Shown in pieces: positions 35,570-45,010 of a stretch of DNA of 64,000 bases. Position 1 is the stretch's first letter; each line of letters opens with the position of its first letter. The notes below the pieces were generated by a model. That model saw nothing but the letters and a program-made list of their open reading frames with translations, had not been told where the DNA came from and did not search any database. The position numbers and the translations under genes are program-made. Source of the DNA: Citrobacter freundii (GTDB lineage: Bacteria; Bacteroidota; Bacteroidia; Chitinophagales; Chitinophagaceae); the NCBI GenBank assembly GCA_003243445.1, contig QFQQ01000008.1:80753-144752 (forward strand), in the 5' to 3' direction.

Positions 35570-37363
35570 TTATGGTTTGATATAGAGTTCACGTTGCCGG
35601 CAATATAAATTCCCCTTGGTGAACCATTTCTCCGACCAAGGTTTTGCCCTGGTAAGATCATCCAGGTTCATGGGCTTAGATTTAAGATCGGTATAATTGC
35701 GCCAGTGAAAATGATCCACCAGTCTTAATGCTTCCATAGCAAAAGCCGTTACCACATCTTTATCATAGATCTCGAGGAGGTTATCGCCGTTCTTTTGTTC
35801 AGGTCCATAAGCCAGGTTACTGCTGCCGCAAAATACAACAGGATTTTTTCCTTTAAAATCTACTACCACAAATTTATGGTGTATGGCATAGCCGGAAATG
35901 TTAGGTACCTGTCCTAATGGCGGCGGCAAAATATTCTGTACTCCTTTTGCAGCGATGCGGATACCTTGTGTAGCATCTGGCCGGTACAGGAAAACAGAGT
36001 AGTCTTTATTTGTTTTTCCAATAGTGTCGGTAATGCCATAAGTAAACACGTTGCCATTTCTTACCGACCGCTGCACTGCATCTAGTATACCACTCTTGCT
36101 TTTATCGTTCATGATAGCGAAAAGCAGGTCAGACTGTGCTGTATCTATCCTTCCTGCAAGACGGGTAAATATGCGGTCTGCATCAGCTTTTTGGTGTGGC
36201 GCAAACGTAACAGTCATCTTCGGATTTTTAAATGAATAATCCGTTTTAGGGAAAAGAGAATTTTTAAATTTCGGCATATTCTTTTTTCCAAAGGCACCAT
36301 CAAAAACCTCTTCGTACAGTTTTGCCACTTCGGGATAATCAAATACCAATACATGGTTGGCATTGATATAAAGACCGTTTGTGGAGAAATTGGTAGAGCC
36401 TGTGAGCACTTTATCCGGCTGGCCATTTTTTAACTGTATAAAAACTTTGGAATGAGATAAGGCGCCGAATTTACCACGGAACACATCATTCTTATCGGCA
36501 TTGGTTTTTTTAAACGCGGCAACAAATGCGGTTTCAAAAGAACCGGTTCCGCGGTGTTTACCTGCATTGTCAACAATTATTTTTAATCGTCCTGCGTCCG
36601 CAAGGGTGAGTAAACGTTTGGCAACTTCCGGTTCATCCAGATCGAATGCAAAAACCTTGAGACTGACTTTTTTATCTTTTATTGCAGCATCCAAAAAATC
36701 AATAATCGTTTTTCTTGCCTGCCAGCCCAGCCAGTCGTGCTGTTCTTCAAAAGTATAATCCACCAGCACATACTGTTTGGTTTTATCATCCCACCGTTTT
36801 GATGCGCCTGATTTCTGCCGCACGTCAAACAATAATTTATTGGCTGCTTTAGCCGCGGGCCTTACTTTATTATTGGTCAAGCCAAAGCGCTGCGTATAAG
36901 CAACAGAAGAAACAAATCCTCTTGTAAAAGCCACTTTGATCTTATTGATATCAAACGGAGACACATCAATAATGAGTTTGATAGTAAGGGATTTATCCAG
37001 GTCAAGCAGTTTACCCTTTTCAATATAGCGGGGGGTTATTTCATACACATAATCGCCAAATACTGCTTTACGGGTTACAATATCTGTATTGGGCACATGC
37101 ACCCAGTTCATTTTTTGCAGCGGAGAATATAAAGTAGAGTTTCTTTCCTTTATGGGTATCTGCGGGTTGTTCTTAAGAAATGTGGCGGAGAAGATCAACC
37201 GGTTATTGATATAACAACCCTTTTTACCTTTTACGGTATAATAAATGGTAAAGCCGGCGATATTTTTTCTTTGCGGAGCTGCCAGGTCAAAAGCCAGTAA
37301 AGTCATGGCATCTCCCTTATATGCCCTGACACTGAAGCCTTTTTTTGTTTCAAATTTTTGCAT
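35570..37363 (-). CDS. Phospholipase D-like (HKD) protein, first gene of the PLD-SLATT-patatin operon
   Basis: 597 residues, no signal peptide. The N-terminal 190 residues are of unknown fold. A PLD-like double domain follows: degenerate first HKD (SHSKVFIQL, about 303, Asp replaced, followed by GSTNFS) and canonical second HKD (HHKFVVVDF, about 494, followed by GSSNLAYG). The PLD superfamily includes lipases and nucleases; the spacing and GS[TS]N motifs fit either. Co-operonic with SLATT-like and patatin-like genes. The start ATG at 37363 is preceded by about 550 bp (37364-37919) in which I see no supported gene. Confidence 0.85.
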   Translation of the reverse strand: MQKFETKKGFSVRAYKGDAMTLLAFDLAAPQRKNIAGFTIYYTVKGKKGCYINNRLIFSATFLKNNPQIPIKERNSTLYSPLQKMNWVHVPNTDIVTRKAVFGDYVYEITPRYIEKGKLLDLDKSLTIKLIIDVSPFDINKIKVAFTRGFVSSVAYTQRFGLTNNKVRPAAKAANKLLFDVRQKSGASKRWDDKTKQYVLVDYTFEEQHDWLGWQARKTIIDFLDAAIKDKKVSLKVFAFDLDEPEVAKRLLTLADAGRLKIIVDNAGKHRGTGSFETAFVAAFKKTNADKNDVFRGKFGALSHSKVFIQLKNGQPDKVLTGSTNFSTNGLYINANHVLVFDYPEVAKLYEEVFDGAFGKKNMPKFKNSLFPKTDYSFKNPKMTVTFAPHQKADADRIFTRLAGRIDTAQSDLLFAIMNDKSKSGILDAVQRSVRNGNVFTYGITDTIGKTNKDYSVFLYRPDATQGIRIAAKGVQNILPPPLGQVPNISGYAIHHKFVVVDFKGKNPVVFCGSSNLAYGPEQKNGDNLLEIYDKDVVTAFAMEALRLVDHFHWRNYTDLKSKPMNLDDLTRAKPWSEKWFTKGNLYCRQRELYIKP

Positions 37364-37919
37364 GGTTGATGATTATAGGTTAAAGAAAACAGGAAATAAT
37401 ACGTTACTGATCATCGCCACAAAAAGGTCTTAGTATAATAGGGTATTGGTTATTACAGGGATGTTGGTATTTACAGGCTGTGGTTAATGAAGAAGGGCTT
37501 TATCGTATGTCGACTTAGGGTCAACTATACATCAATTGGTTTTTACACGACCCTGCACAAATTAAAAAAAGGGATTGATAAATTTTTACGCAGAAACACC
37601 TTTTTTGCGGGGTGAAAAGACGGGATTTAAAACTTTCTATTACTAATTCCTCTTCAAAAGATTCAATAGTTTAAACTTCAAAATACAATTTACAATGAAA
37701 AAAGACAGATCAAACCAATAATGTATTGCAGAGAAAGATACGTCAACATTTTGGGATCTTTATAGTCAAGCTTGTCAAACTCTATCCTGAATGAAAAATG
37801 TAAAGATGATGACATTAAAAGATTTGGAGAATATAGCAACCATAGTTTTAGACACCAGCGGCTCCTCCGTAATAGGCGAGCCTGTCTTGGTTTGCTCTAA
37901 TAGTCAGGAATGGCTGCGT

Positions 37920-38197
37920 CTAGCCAGAAATTGTCCGGAACGTTATTGAGTAGCGCACACTTTCAACGGGTGCGGTGCTATGCTCCCAATCTGTCTTGGA
38001 CGGGCCTGACATAATATATAAGATCGCCTCCGGACATCCAGCGTGATCGTCGCCGATCGCGTTTGCTTTTCTTTTTCGTGCGGCCTTAATTTAAACCTGC
38101 AATCCGAAAGCAATGACACCCCCGCGGTTGTTTTGAAAGGAGGTGCATCCTTGTGCCAGTTGATCACAGCGCCCACAGGATATTCAGTGATCAGCAC
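37920..38197 (-). pseudogene. AlkB-like 2OG-Fe(II) dioxygenase, C-terminal half with frameshift
   Basis: LITEYPVGAVINWHKDAPPF carries the HxD iron ligands, then SLLSDCRFKLRPHEKEK and ATITLDVRRRS. A frame change near 38010 leads to MSGPSKTDWEHSTAPVES and RYSITFRTISG, the third ligand His and terminal Arg motif. The N-terminal half is missing and replaced by another fragment at 38191-38421. AlkB proteins repair alkylated nucleic acid; this copy cannot be functional as it stands. Confidence 0.8.
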
Positions 38198-38421
38198 CTG
38201 TGCAATATTTTCTGTTTGATCATCGCTTTATCCCCTGTACCCTTCACGAGTTTGCTACTCCATTTCTCATACTTACCGCTGGAATTTTTAGGCGGCGTAA
38301 TAAAGTCCCCGACGATCAGGTGCTGAATTGATTTCCCTTTTGTGGGCTTATCGAATATGCGTACTTCAGGGAATACGGCAAAGCCATGGCCTTGCTGGGC
38401 GAGTTGGGTGATGGTTGGCAT
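38191..38421 (-). pseudogene. N-terminal SH3-like fragment fused to the AlkB remnant
   Basis: 76 residues: MPTITQLAQQGHGFAVFPEV, RIFDKPTKGKSIQHLIVGDF, then KLVKGTGDKAMIKQKIL. This resembles the SH3-like start of larger Bacteroidota proteins (I recall similar N-termini on MBL-fold hydrolases), but the body is absent. It overlaps the AlkB fragment by 7 bp, indicating that a deletion joined two unrelated genes at about 38195. Confidence 0.45.
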
Positions 38422-38609
38422 GAGAGGAGGTTTGATAGTGGAAGGTAAATTGCTTTTTCAATTATGTCAACGAGGAAAAGACGGTATTTGGTACCGTGTT
38501 TACACGTGTGTTTGCGTGGATAAAACGGTTTCTTCTTCATACCAGCAATACAAATCAACGACCAGTGTTTTAACTGTCTTTTATTCAATCGAACTTCCGC
38601 ATATTTGTA

Positions 38610-40163
38610 ATGAACCAAATGAACCTTCAAATGAAAATCTCCACCGCACTGGCATTGGCGTTTTGTATTTTAATTGCAAATACGGAACTTTTTGCCCAGG
38701 TTCCTCCTTGCTACAAACAATCAAAGCCCCTCTCCTATTATGCATTTCAGAAAATGATGCGGCAGCATTATAACTTCACAATTCTTGGAACACAAACCCC
38801 GGTTTCAGGATTCAAAGTAGAAACCAGTAAACCCACTCTTACTCTGAAAGGTAACATTTACAGCAGCGGAAAGAGTAACAACGTCAAGAAGAAAGCATTG
38901 ATCATAAACCTTGAATTAACCGGAGGCGTCACAAATGATATTCAACAAATCCTTTCCGGTCAACAACTAAATGGATACTTTAAAGCGAGCCTCGGTTTTA
39001 ATGTTTTGTTCGACAAAGGCAACGATGCCAGCTATATATTAGACAACGACTTTGAAAAAATGATGATCCGAAAAAAGGTTTGCGCATATTGGGAAGATGT
39101 GCAGATACGGATGGATACCCTGCTTGTGTTGACAGGACTTGAACACATATTGAATGCACCGATAAAAACACTGGACGCGACATTGGACCATATCGTCATA
39201 TTGGCGGGGCAAGATGAATATAGCTTAAAAAACTACTCACGGCCAGCAGCCTGGTACCGGCCATTCCCTTATGCCAATATAAAATCATATTACAAGACAT
39301 TATTGATCGACATGATTAAAAAATATGGTGCAAATGCAACGATGGCAGAAAATGCTATGTTCGCTGATTTTATTGCCAAACTGGGAAGTCAAACGGACAA
39401 TAATCTTAAATCAGGAAAACTAGTTGCAGACTTTAAAAGGTGCGCTGACCTTAAAAACGAAAAAAATTACAAATACGGATTGATCGATGATTTCGAGATT
39501 GAAAGCTACAAATCTGTCTGGACTTCTAAAGTAATTACCTGGTTAAACGTATCAGCAACTGGCCTGAATTCTTCCTTCAAACTTTATGATGCCAGTCTCA
39601 ACACCTTACTCGACTCTAATAGCTTTCTGCCTGGCGTGAATGCATCCTATAATTACTTTAAAAAATATACTTCAGCCAATAAATACATTTATTTCCGGGT
39701 AGGGCTAGGCGTGAAAAGAGTTAACAGCCTCACCGATCTGGCAAAGTTTGATTATAAAAAGGAAACGGTCATAAATGTAACGCCGGCAGAAACCCTAAAA
39801 ACGGAAAAGTCCGGCACCGCTTACCAGGGTGCATTGGAACACGGGTTCGGACTGGAGATCCCGGTTGAATTCTATTGGGCGCCATGGGCGCATGAAGCCA
39901 TTCCGGGCCTTTATGGTAAAGTGCAATATAGTTATGGAGAACCGTGGATCAATAAAAATAAGGTCTCGTTAGATCTGGGGATGATCTGGAATGTTAACAA
40001 TACGGAAAAAGATAGCAAAAACGTTCTTACGATTGTGCCCTATTTGAGTTGGTCTAATCTGGTCAAAGAGTATAAGGACGAAGGGAAAACCAAACAGAAG
40101 AAAGTATCTGAACTGTTCTCCATAGGCCTAAAATTTGGAATACCGGTGAATTTGGGGAAATAA
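38610..40163 (+). CDS. Exported protein with predicted outer-membrane-like C-terminus, unknown
   Basis: 517 residues. In-frame ATGs at 38610, 38619 and 38631; the last gives the best signal peptide (MKISTALALAFCILIANTEL, cleaved near FAQ). The middle is mixed alpha/beta with no motif I know (YSLKNYSRPAAWYRPFPYAN). The end alternates beta-strand-like segments (GLEIPVEFYWAPWAHEAIPG; LYGKVQYSYGEPW; FSIGLKFGIPVNLGK), suggesting a barrel or secreted beta domain. It is flanked by decayed genes and a HEPN gene. Function unknown. Confidence 0.6.
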   Translation: MNQMNLQMKISTALALAFCILIANTELFAQVPPCYKQSKPLSYYAFQKMMRQHYNFTILGTQTPVSGFKVETSKPTLTLKGNIYSSGKSNNVKKKALIINLELTGGVTNDIQQILSGQQLNGYFKASLGFNVLFDKGNDASYILDNDFEKMMIRKKVCAYWEDVQIRMDTLLVLTGLEHILNAPIKTLDATLDHIVILAGQDEYSLKNYSRPAAWYRPFPYANIKSYYKTLLIDMIKKYGANATMAENAMFADFIAKLGSQTDNNLKSGKLVADFKRCADLKNEKNYKYGLIDDFEIESYKSVWTSKVITWLNVSATGLNSSFKLYDASLNTLLDSNSFLPGVNASYNYFKKYTSANKYIYFRVGLGVKRVNSLTDLAKFDYKKETVINVTPAETLKTEKSGTAYQGALEHGFGLEIPVEFYWAPWAHEAIPGLYGKVQYSYGEPWINKNKVSLDLGMIWNVNNTEKDSKNVLTIVPYLSWSNLVKEYKDEGKTKQKKVSELFSIGLKFGIPVNLGK

Positions 40164-40212
40164 TATATTTAGTTAATCATTCAGTTGATTTTTTTAAGAC
40201 CGGCAAACCGAA

Positions 40213-40235
40213 ACTTCAGCAAAAAACGCTGAAGT
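40213..40235 (+). terminator. Hairpin after the 517-residue gene
   Basis: ACTTCAGC, a 7-nt A-rich loop, GCTGAAGT; an 8-bp perfect stem 50 bp after the stop at 40163. No U tract follows, so it is a weak terminator or a processing hairpin. Confidence 0.4.
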
Positions 40236-40274
40236 AGCCCACATTATATTAATTGAGCGGAACCAGTTGTAAAT

Positions 40275-41270
40275 ATGGAACGAACTTATAGCTATGAAGC
40301 AGAATCGTATGCGGTATTCACCAATCTCGATAGCAGTATCCTTCTATTAAACCCCTTGTTGGAAACATTTGGTTTTCGGTTTGTCCGTTTTCGGTTGGAT
40401 GAACTGGAAAAAAGCTTCGGACACCTATTTGGTATATCAACCGATTACCAACAACCAATAGCTACTATTACAGACTCTGAACCCGAAATGACAGAAGATG
40501 GTTGGTACCGCCTGCCTATTTCTAATAACTTTTACGAATTGCTTGCCCATGGCTTTCATGGTGGTCACTATCTTATACACAGAAGGGAGATGTTCTTCCT
40601 TCAAAAAATCGAAAATGCTGTTCAACACGTGAAAAATGGTTATATTACTTTCGACTCGATAAGTTACCGCGTTGACTCGATGAAGGGTTTTACCCAGCAG
40701 TTAATCTATCAGCTTCGCCTATTAAAAAGAGGCGACGTTTCTTGCACTAGTTATTTTCAAATCGCCGTCGATACACGAACCATCATCAGTCGCCTAGGTC
40801 CAGCTTTCGTTCCGATCGGGAACTCTATGTATACCCTTTCTGAAAACGATGTAAATTCGTTTAAACGGCAGTTCAACTCAAGCCTGTCTATCAGCATGCT
40901 AGCCGAAGTAGCGTTTCATAATTTCAACACAGCTTATGAGATCACTGAGCCCCGTGCAAAATTTCTTATGCTGATGACCTGCCTGGAAGCCTTATTCAGC
41001 GCCGGACGTACAGAGATCGCCCACACTATCTCCAGGCACTTAAGTATGCTATTTGCCAAATCGCCTGAGGAATTTCAAGCTTCTTATAAAAGCGTTAAAA
41101 ACCTGTATAACGTACGCAGCAAAATCATCCACGGCGACAATGTAAAAAATGATCTGCACCCGCTCCTTCTTGAGCTGGAGGATCTGGTTCGACGCGCGCT
41201 GAATCATTGCTTATCGCTCAATCTATCTAAAGACGCCTTTTATCAGGAACTAAATGCCAAAGGGTTTTAA
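40275..41270 (+). CDS. ApeA-like HEPN protein with Rx4H motif
   Basis: 331 residues. The C-terminal half is a HEPN helical bundle: EPRAKFLMLMTCLEALFSAG, then RHLSMLFAKSPEEF and the RSKIIHG motif (Arg281-x4-His286), typical of HEPN ribonuclease sites. LEALF and IxHG are hallmarks of the ApeA-like HEPN group. The N-terminal half is unassigned. HEPN RNases act in toxin-antitoxin, CRISPR and phage defence. No antitoxin partner (MNT) is adjacent. The 368 bp after it (41271-41638) contain no credible gene. Confidence 0.72.
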   Translation: MERTYSYEAESYAVFTNLDSSILLLNPLLETFGFRFVRFRLDELEKSFGHLFGISTDYQQPIATITDSEPEMTEDGWYRLPISNNFYELLAHGFHGGHYLIHRREMFFLQKIENAVQHVKNGYITFDSISYRVDSMKGFTQQLIYQLRLLKRGDVSCTSYFQIAVDTRTIISRLGPAFVPIGNSMYTLSENDVNSFKRQFNSSLSISMLAEVAFHNFNTAYEITEPRAKFLMLMTCLEALFSAGRTEIAHTISRHLSMLFAKSPEEFQASYKSVKNLYNVRSKIIHGDNVKNDLHPLLLELEDLVRRALNHCLSLNLSKDAFYQELNAKGF

Positions 41271-41638
41271 GGTCATGTTAGCGTTCAATTTGAAGAAGTC
41301 GACGACTCAATTAGCTCATCTTTTAATTGATTTCTAAACAGATGACCAATTCAGGCATTTATCCTTTTACTCAAGACCAATTACGGTTTCCCGTATTCCG
41401 CATATTTCAAAAAAAATGTAAATTGCTTTAACAAGTCACCAACTTAGAACCTTAACTAATGAAAAAATCCTCATCTCGCCCAAACGTCTCCATCGATCCC
41501 GCATTCGGGAATTTAGATACTCAACGCTTATTTGCTATCATCACTTGAATAACACCTTATTTAGGACATTCCAGTATTTAACCACCTTACATACCAAAAC
41601 TGCCTAAGGCATATATTTCCGATTGCAAACCACCAACC

Positions 41639-41980
41639 ATGAGAATTCTCCATACTGCCGACTGGCACATAGGCCATCTCTTTTATGAATACGACCGCAC
41701 CCACGAACACCAGCAATTCCTCTATTGGCTGTTGCAAACGCTTGCCAGCGAGCATATCGACGTGCTCCTGATCAGCGGTGACGTATTCGATCTCTCCAAC
41801 CCTTCCGCCAGCGCGATCAAAATGTTCTATTCATTCCTCAACCAGGCAATGAAAGCCAATCCCGGTTTACAGATCATCGCGACAGCAGAAAAACCAAACT
41901 TTACCAGTAGTATTTTATTTCAAGGTTTTTGCAGTCCAATATTTAACATGCCATCATATGAGCCAAAGAGCCGCTATTGA
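41639..41980 (+). pseudogene. sbcD: Truncated sbcD (exonuclease SbcD N-terminus)
   Basis: Codons 1-82 are a good SbcD start: MRILHTADWHIGHLFYEYDR, then DVLLISGDVFDLSNPSASA (metal-binding DxH and GDxxD of the calcineurin-like phosphoesterase). The sequence leaves the family exactly where GNHD is expected: IIATA is followed by EKPNFTSSILF and a stop. The break is near 41886, and the rest of sbcD and sbcC is not found further on. The HerA defence operon begins 72 bp later, so its arrival or a linked deletion probably destroyed the gene. Confidence 0.85.
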
Positions 41981-43190
41981 TACTATTAGGGGATACTATT
42001 ACCAGTTTGATGCAACAATTGCTAGCCTCCTGACAGCCTCGCAAGACAATGATAAAGTCACCGTGGAAGGAGTCGAAGATATTGACATTAACACTACCAG
42101 TGAAACCACTGCCATTCAGTGCAAGTATTATGAAAAAACAGAGTTCAATTTCTCCGTAATCGCTGAACCGATCCGTTGGATGTTAACGCATTACAAGTCA
42201 CTTATGGACCGCTCACGCCCACGCATCCGCTACAAGTTGCGAGGACATTACAATAGAGGCCAACAGAAGTTGCAACTACCGTTGAGTGTACAGAGCCTAA
42301 AGGATGACTTTCTTACTTACACCAGTATAGAAGGAAAAGCATCAGATAAAAAGAAAGTAACATACGCACATCATAACACACTTGGTTTAACTGACGAGGT
42401 ACTCGAAGATTTTTTGGAAGTACTTGAAATTGACATTCACGCACCGGCATTTCAAAAGCAGTTTGAAGAGATCATTAAGCAGCTCCGGAAATATTTCAAC
42501 TGTAATGAAATAAGTGCAGAACTTCTCTATTACAATAATGCGCTCGGAATCATCCGGAAACTGGCCACTGAGCCGGACGAAGCAAATCGATCCATTTCTA
42601 AAAAAGACTTTTTGGCCAAGTTGACGGTTGGGAATGTTATTTTCAATGAATGGTACATCCTACGTAAAGGCGAAAATGAATATCTCCGAAGTATCCGGGC
42701 TCTCTATTTCAGTTCAATAAATATCTTATTCACCCATCGGATTTTCCTACTTGAACCGAATCGCGCAACTTATGTCCGCAGTGAAGTAAAAGACATTATT
42801 GTTAAGATCCAGCATAAATATACCAAGGTCAACAACCAACCACATCCGTTCTGTCCCTTTATTTTCTTGCAAGGCATTGATCCCGGTGAATTAAAAGAAA
42901 TAAAAAAAGACCTCAGTGAAGAGGGGTTTCACATTACCGATGGATTTGAATATGAACATGCCGATTTTAATGCAGCCTCGCTGTTGCTGGAAGAACGCGT
43001 GCCTCATAAAAAATCGCTCCGGTTCATCAACACCATTGCCCAACTCACTGAACTGCTTGTCAAAACAGGACGAAGAACGCAAATTTACCAATTTTACGTA
43101 CAATCACCCTATTTCAATCACGGCAATCCTTCCGCCAAAGAAATAAACATTCAAGTTACCGATCTCAAAAACCTAAATAGCATTATATAA
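41958..43190 (+). CDS. PD-(D/E)XK (Cap4/DUF4297-like) nuclease, partner of HerA
   Basis: 410 residues. The N-terminus resembles DUF4297/Cap4 nucleases: IRGYYYQFDATIASLL, then VTVEGVEDIDIN (36-45) and AIQCKYY (52-58), giving E37/D41/D43 and the Q-x-K of a PD-(D/E)XK site. The remainder is mostly helical and unassigned. Its stop abuts the HerA start with no gap (43190/43191). HerA plus DUF4297 or SIR2 nucleases are reported anti-phage systems; here the nuclease is shorter than typical DUF4297 proteins. Start ATG at 41958 overlaps the sbcD remnant in another frame. Confidence 0.75.
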   Translation: MSQRAAIDTIRGYYYQFDATIASLLTASQDNDKVTVEGVEDIDINTTSETTAIQCKYYEKTEFNFSVIAEPIRWMLTHYKSLMDRSRPRIRYKLRGHYNRGQQKLQLPLSVQSLKDDFLTYTSIEGKASDKKKVTYAHHNTLGLTDEVLEDFLEVLEIDIHAPAFQKQFEEIIKQLRKYFNCNEISAELLYYNNALGIIRKLATEPDEANRSISKKDFLAKLTVGNVIFNEWYILRKGENEYLRSIRALYFSSINILFTHRIFLLEPNRATYVRSEVKDIIVKIQHKYTKVNNQPHPFCPFIFLQGIDPGELKEIKKDLSEEGFHITDGFEYEHADFNAASLLLEERVPHKKSLRFINTIAQLTELLVKTGRRTQIYQFYVQSPYFNHGNPSAKEINIQVTDLKNLNSII

Positions 43191-45002
43191 ATGAGCCAGC
43201 CAACACATACAGAAGCAAATGCCCAAGTAATCGCTGTTTTTCCGGACAAAGTAAAAATCGTGGTCAATGATCTTGACGTTTTTAAAAATCTGGAAGAATC
43301 ACTTAAGGTAGGATCATACCTGAAAATAGAGGATAATGACAATGCATCACTGATCGCGATCATAGAAAACTTCCAAATCTCCCTTCGAGAAATAAAAGAC
43401 ACTGAAGGAAATATCAAAGTCGTCCGGGATCACATCATCGAGGCGTTTCCTTTAGGAATATTAAAGAATGGAAAATTTGAACGGGGTGGTGATTCCTTAG
43501 CCATTCCGCCCAAAGAAGTCAAACCGGCCACACTCGAAGAAATAAAGAATATTTACGAACAATCCGTTTCACAGGAAGAAACATTCGGTTTCGCTACCCT
43601 TGCGTCCAATCCATCGGTGCGCGTACCAGTCAATGGCAATAAATTTTTCAACAAGCATATCGCCATCGTGGGATCAACTGGGTCAGGCAAATCCCATACA
43701 TTGACGAAAGTGATTCAACAGGCCACTAGTGAAAAGAAAGACCCTAAATCTTCCTTAAATAATTCTCATGTCATAATCTTTGATATCCATTCGGAATACA
43801 AAACAGCATTTCCTGATGCCAATTTCATTGATATAAGTAATCTAAAACTGCCTTACTGGCTGCTTAACAGCGAAGAGCTGGAAGAAATTCTGCTGGATAC
43901 GGGTGAACGGGACAATTACAATCAGTCCTCGGTGTTCCGAAAGTTAGTAACTGAAAATAAGAAGAAACACAATCCAACAATTACAAAAGTATTTTATGAT
44001 AGTCCTTTGTACTTTGACATCACCGAAGTCCGCAACGCCTTGTTCAATTTAAGATCAGAAACGAAAAATTCAAAAGCTTCCAGTCGCTATATGATCGTTG
44101 ACTCGTCTTATACTTATGCGCCCGAAGGCAGTACCACAGTAGACAGCGGTATTTTCCTTCCAGACTATGAGAAACTCCAACGCTATTTTACACAGGAATT
44201 CACTTTTCATCCAACAAAATCGCAGAACGTGACCAAGGGCGACTATGCCGAAGGAACATTGGATAAGTTCTTTGTACGGTTCGAGGAAAAGATCAACCAG
44301 GATCGTCTGGCATTTCTATTTGGAGCAGATGCCAAAGCCTGTTCATTTGAGGATACCCTAAAAAATCTTATGGGATACAATCATGACAAAAACGCTAACA
44401 TCACGGTCATCGATCTCAGCGGTGTGCCTTTTGAAGTATTAAGCATTACCGTTTCTCTGATCTCCCGCATGATCTTTGAATACGGCTACTTTTACAAACG
44501 CATGCGATTTGCAGCGAACAAAGATGAAAAAATCAATAACGATGTACCTATATTACTGGTATATGAAGAAGCCCACAAATATGTGCCCAACAGCGAGCTG
44601 GCAAAATACAGATCATCGAAACAATCCATCGAACGGATTGCAAAAGAAGGACGAAAATATGGAGTAACGTTATTATTGGCCAGTCAGCGGCCGTCTGAAA
44701 TATCCGAAACCATTTTCTCCCAGTGCAATAATTTTATTGCAATGCGTCTCACCAACCCGGTTGATCAGGCCTATGTAAAAAAATTATTACCTGATACGCT
44801 TGGATCGGTGATCGATAAGATGGCATCTTTCAAACAGGGTGAAGCCTTGCTTGTTGGCGAATCAATTGTGATACCCTCAATTGTCCAGATAGATCCTTGT
44901 TCTCCACATCCATCTTCTAATGACATTCCTTTCTGGGAAGTCTGGAAAGAAGAATGGAAAGAAATGGATTTCGACAACCTTAAATTGGAATGGTATAAAT
45001 AA
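43191..45002 (+). CDS. HerA-family DNA translocase ATPase
   Basis: 603 residues. An N-terminal HAS-barrel-like beta domain (about 10-110) is followed by Walker A GSTGSGKS (161-168), the IIFDIHSEYK segment, a central insertion, Walker B ILLVYEEAH (about 452-460) and an arginine-finger region LLLASQRPSEIS. C-terminal IAMRLTNPVDQAYVKKLLPD is typical of HerA/FtsK-like hexameric pumps. In defence systems HerA assembles with its nuclease partner, here encoded immediately upstream. RmuC follows after 8 bp, so all three form one operon. Confidence 0.93.
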   Translation: MSQPTHTEANAQVIAVFPDKVKIVVNDLDVFKNLEESLKVGSYLKIEDNDNASLIAIIENFQISLREIKDTEGNIKVVRDHIIEAFPLGILKNGKFERGGDSLAIPPKEVKPATLEEIKNIYEQSVSQEETFGFATLASNPSVRVPVNGNKFFNKHIAIVGSTGSGKSHTLTKVIQQATSEKKDPKSSLNNSHVIIFDIHSEYKTAFPDANFIDISNLKLPYWLLNSEELEEILLDTGERDNYNQSSVFRKLVTENKKKHNPTITKVFYDSPLYFDITEVRNALFNLRSETKNSKASSRYMIVDSSYTYAPEGSTTVDSGIFLPDYEKLQRYFTQEFTFHPTKSQNVTKGDYAEGTLDKFFVRFEEKINQDRLAFLFGADAKACSFEDTLKNLMGYNHDKNANITVIDLSGVPFEVLSITVSLISRMIFEYGYFYKRMRFAANKDEKINNDVPILLVYEEAHKYVPNSELAKYRSSKQSIERIAKEGRKYGVTLLLASQRPSEISETIFSQCNNFIAMRLTNPVDQAYVKKLLPDTLGSVIDKMASFKQGEALLVGESIVIPSIVQIDPCSPHPSSNDIPFWEVWKEEWKEMDFDNLKLEWYK

Positions 45003-45010
45003 TTTTCAAT

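Noticed and set aside
37791..37949. 52-codon plus-strand frame (MKNVKMMTLKDLENI...)
   Set aside because: Its end runs antisense through the AlkB remnant; no family match or promoter seen.
41459..41548. 29-codon frame upstream of sbcD
   Set aside because: Too short, no recognisable pattern; kept only as an unassigned gap.
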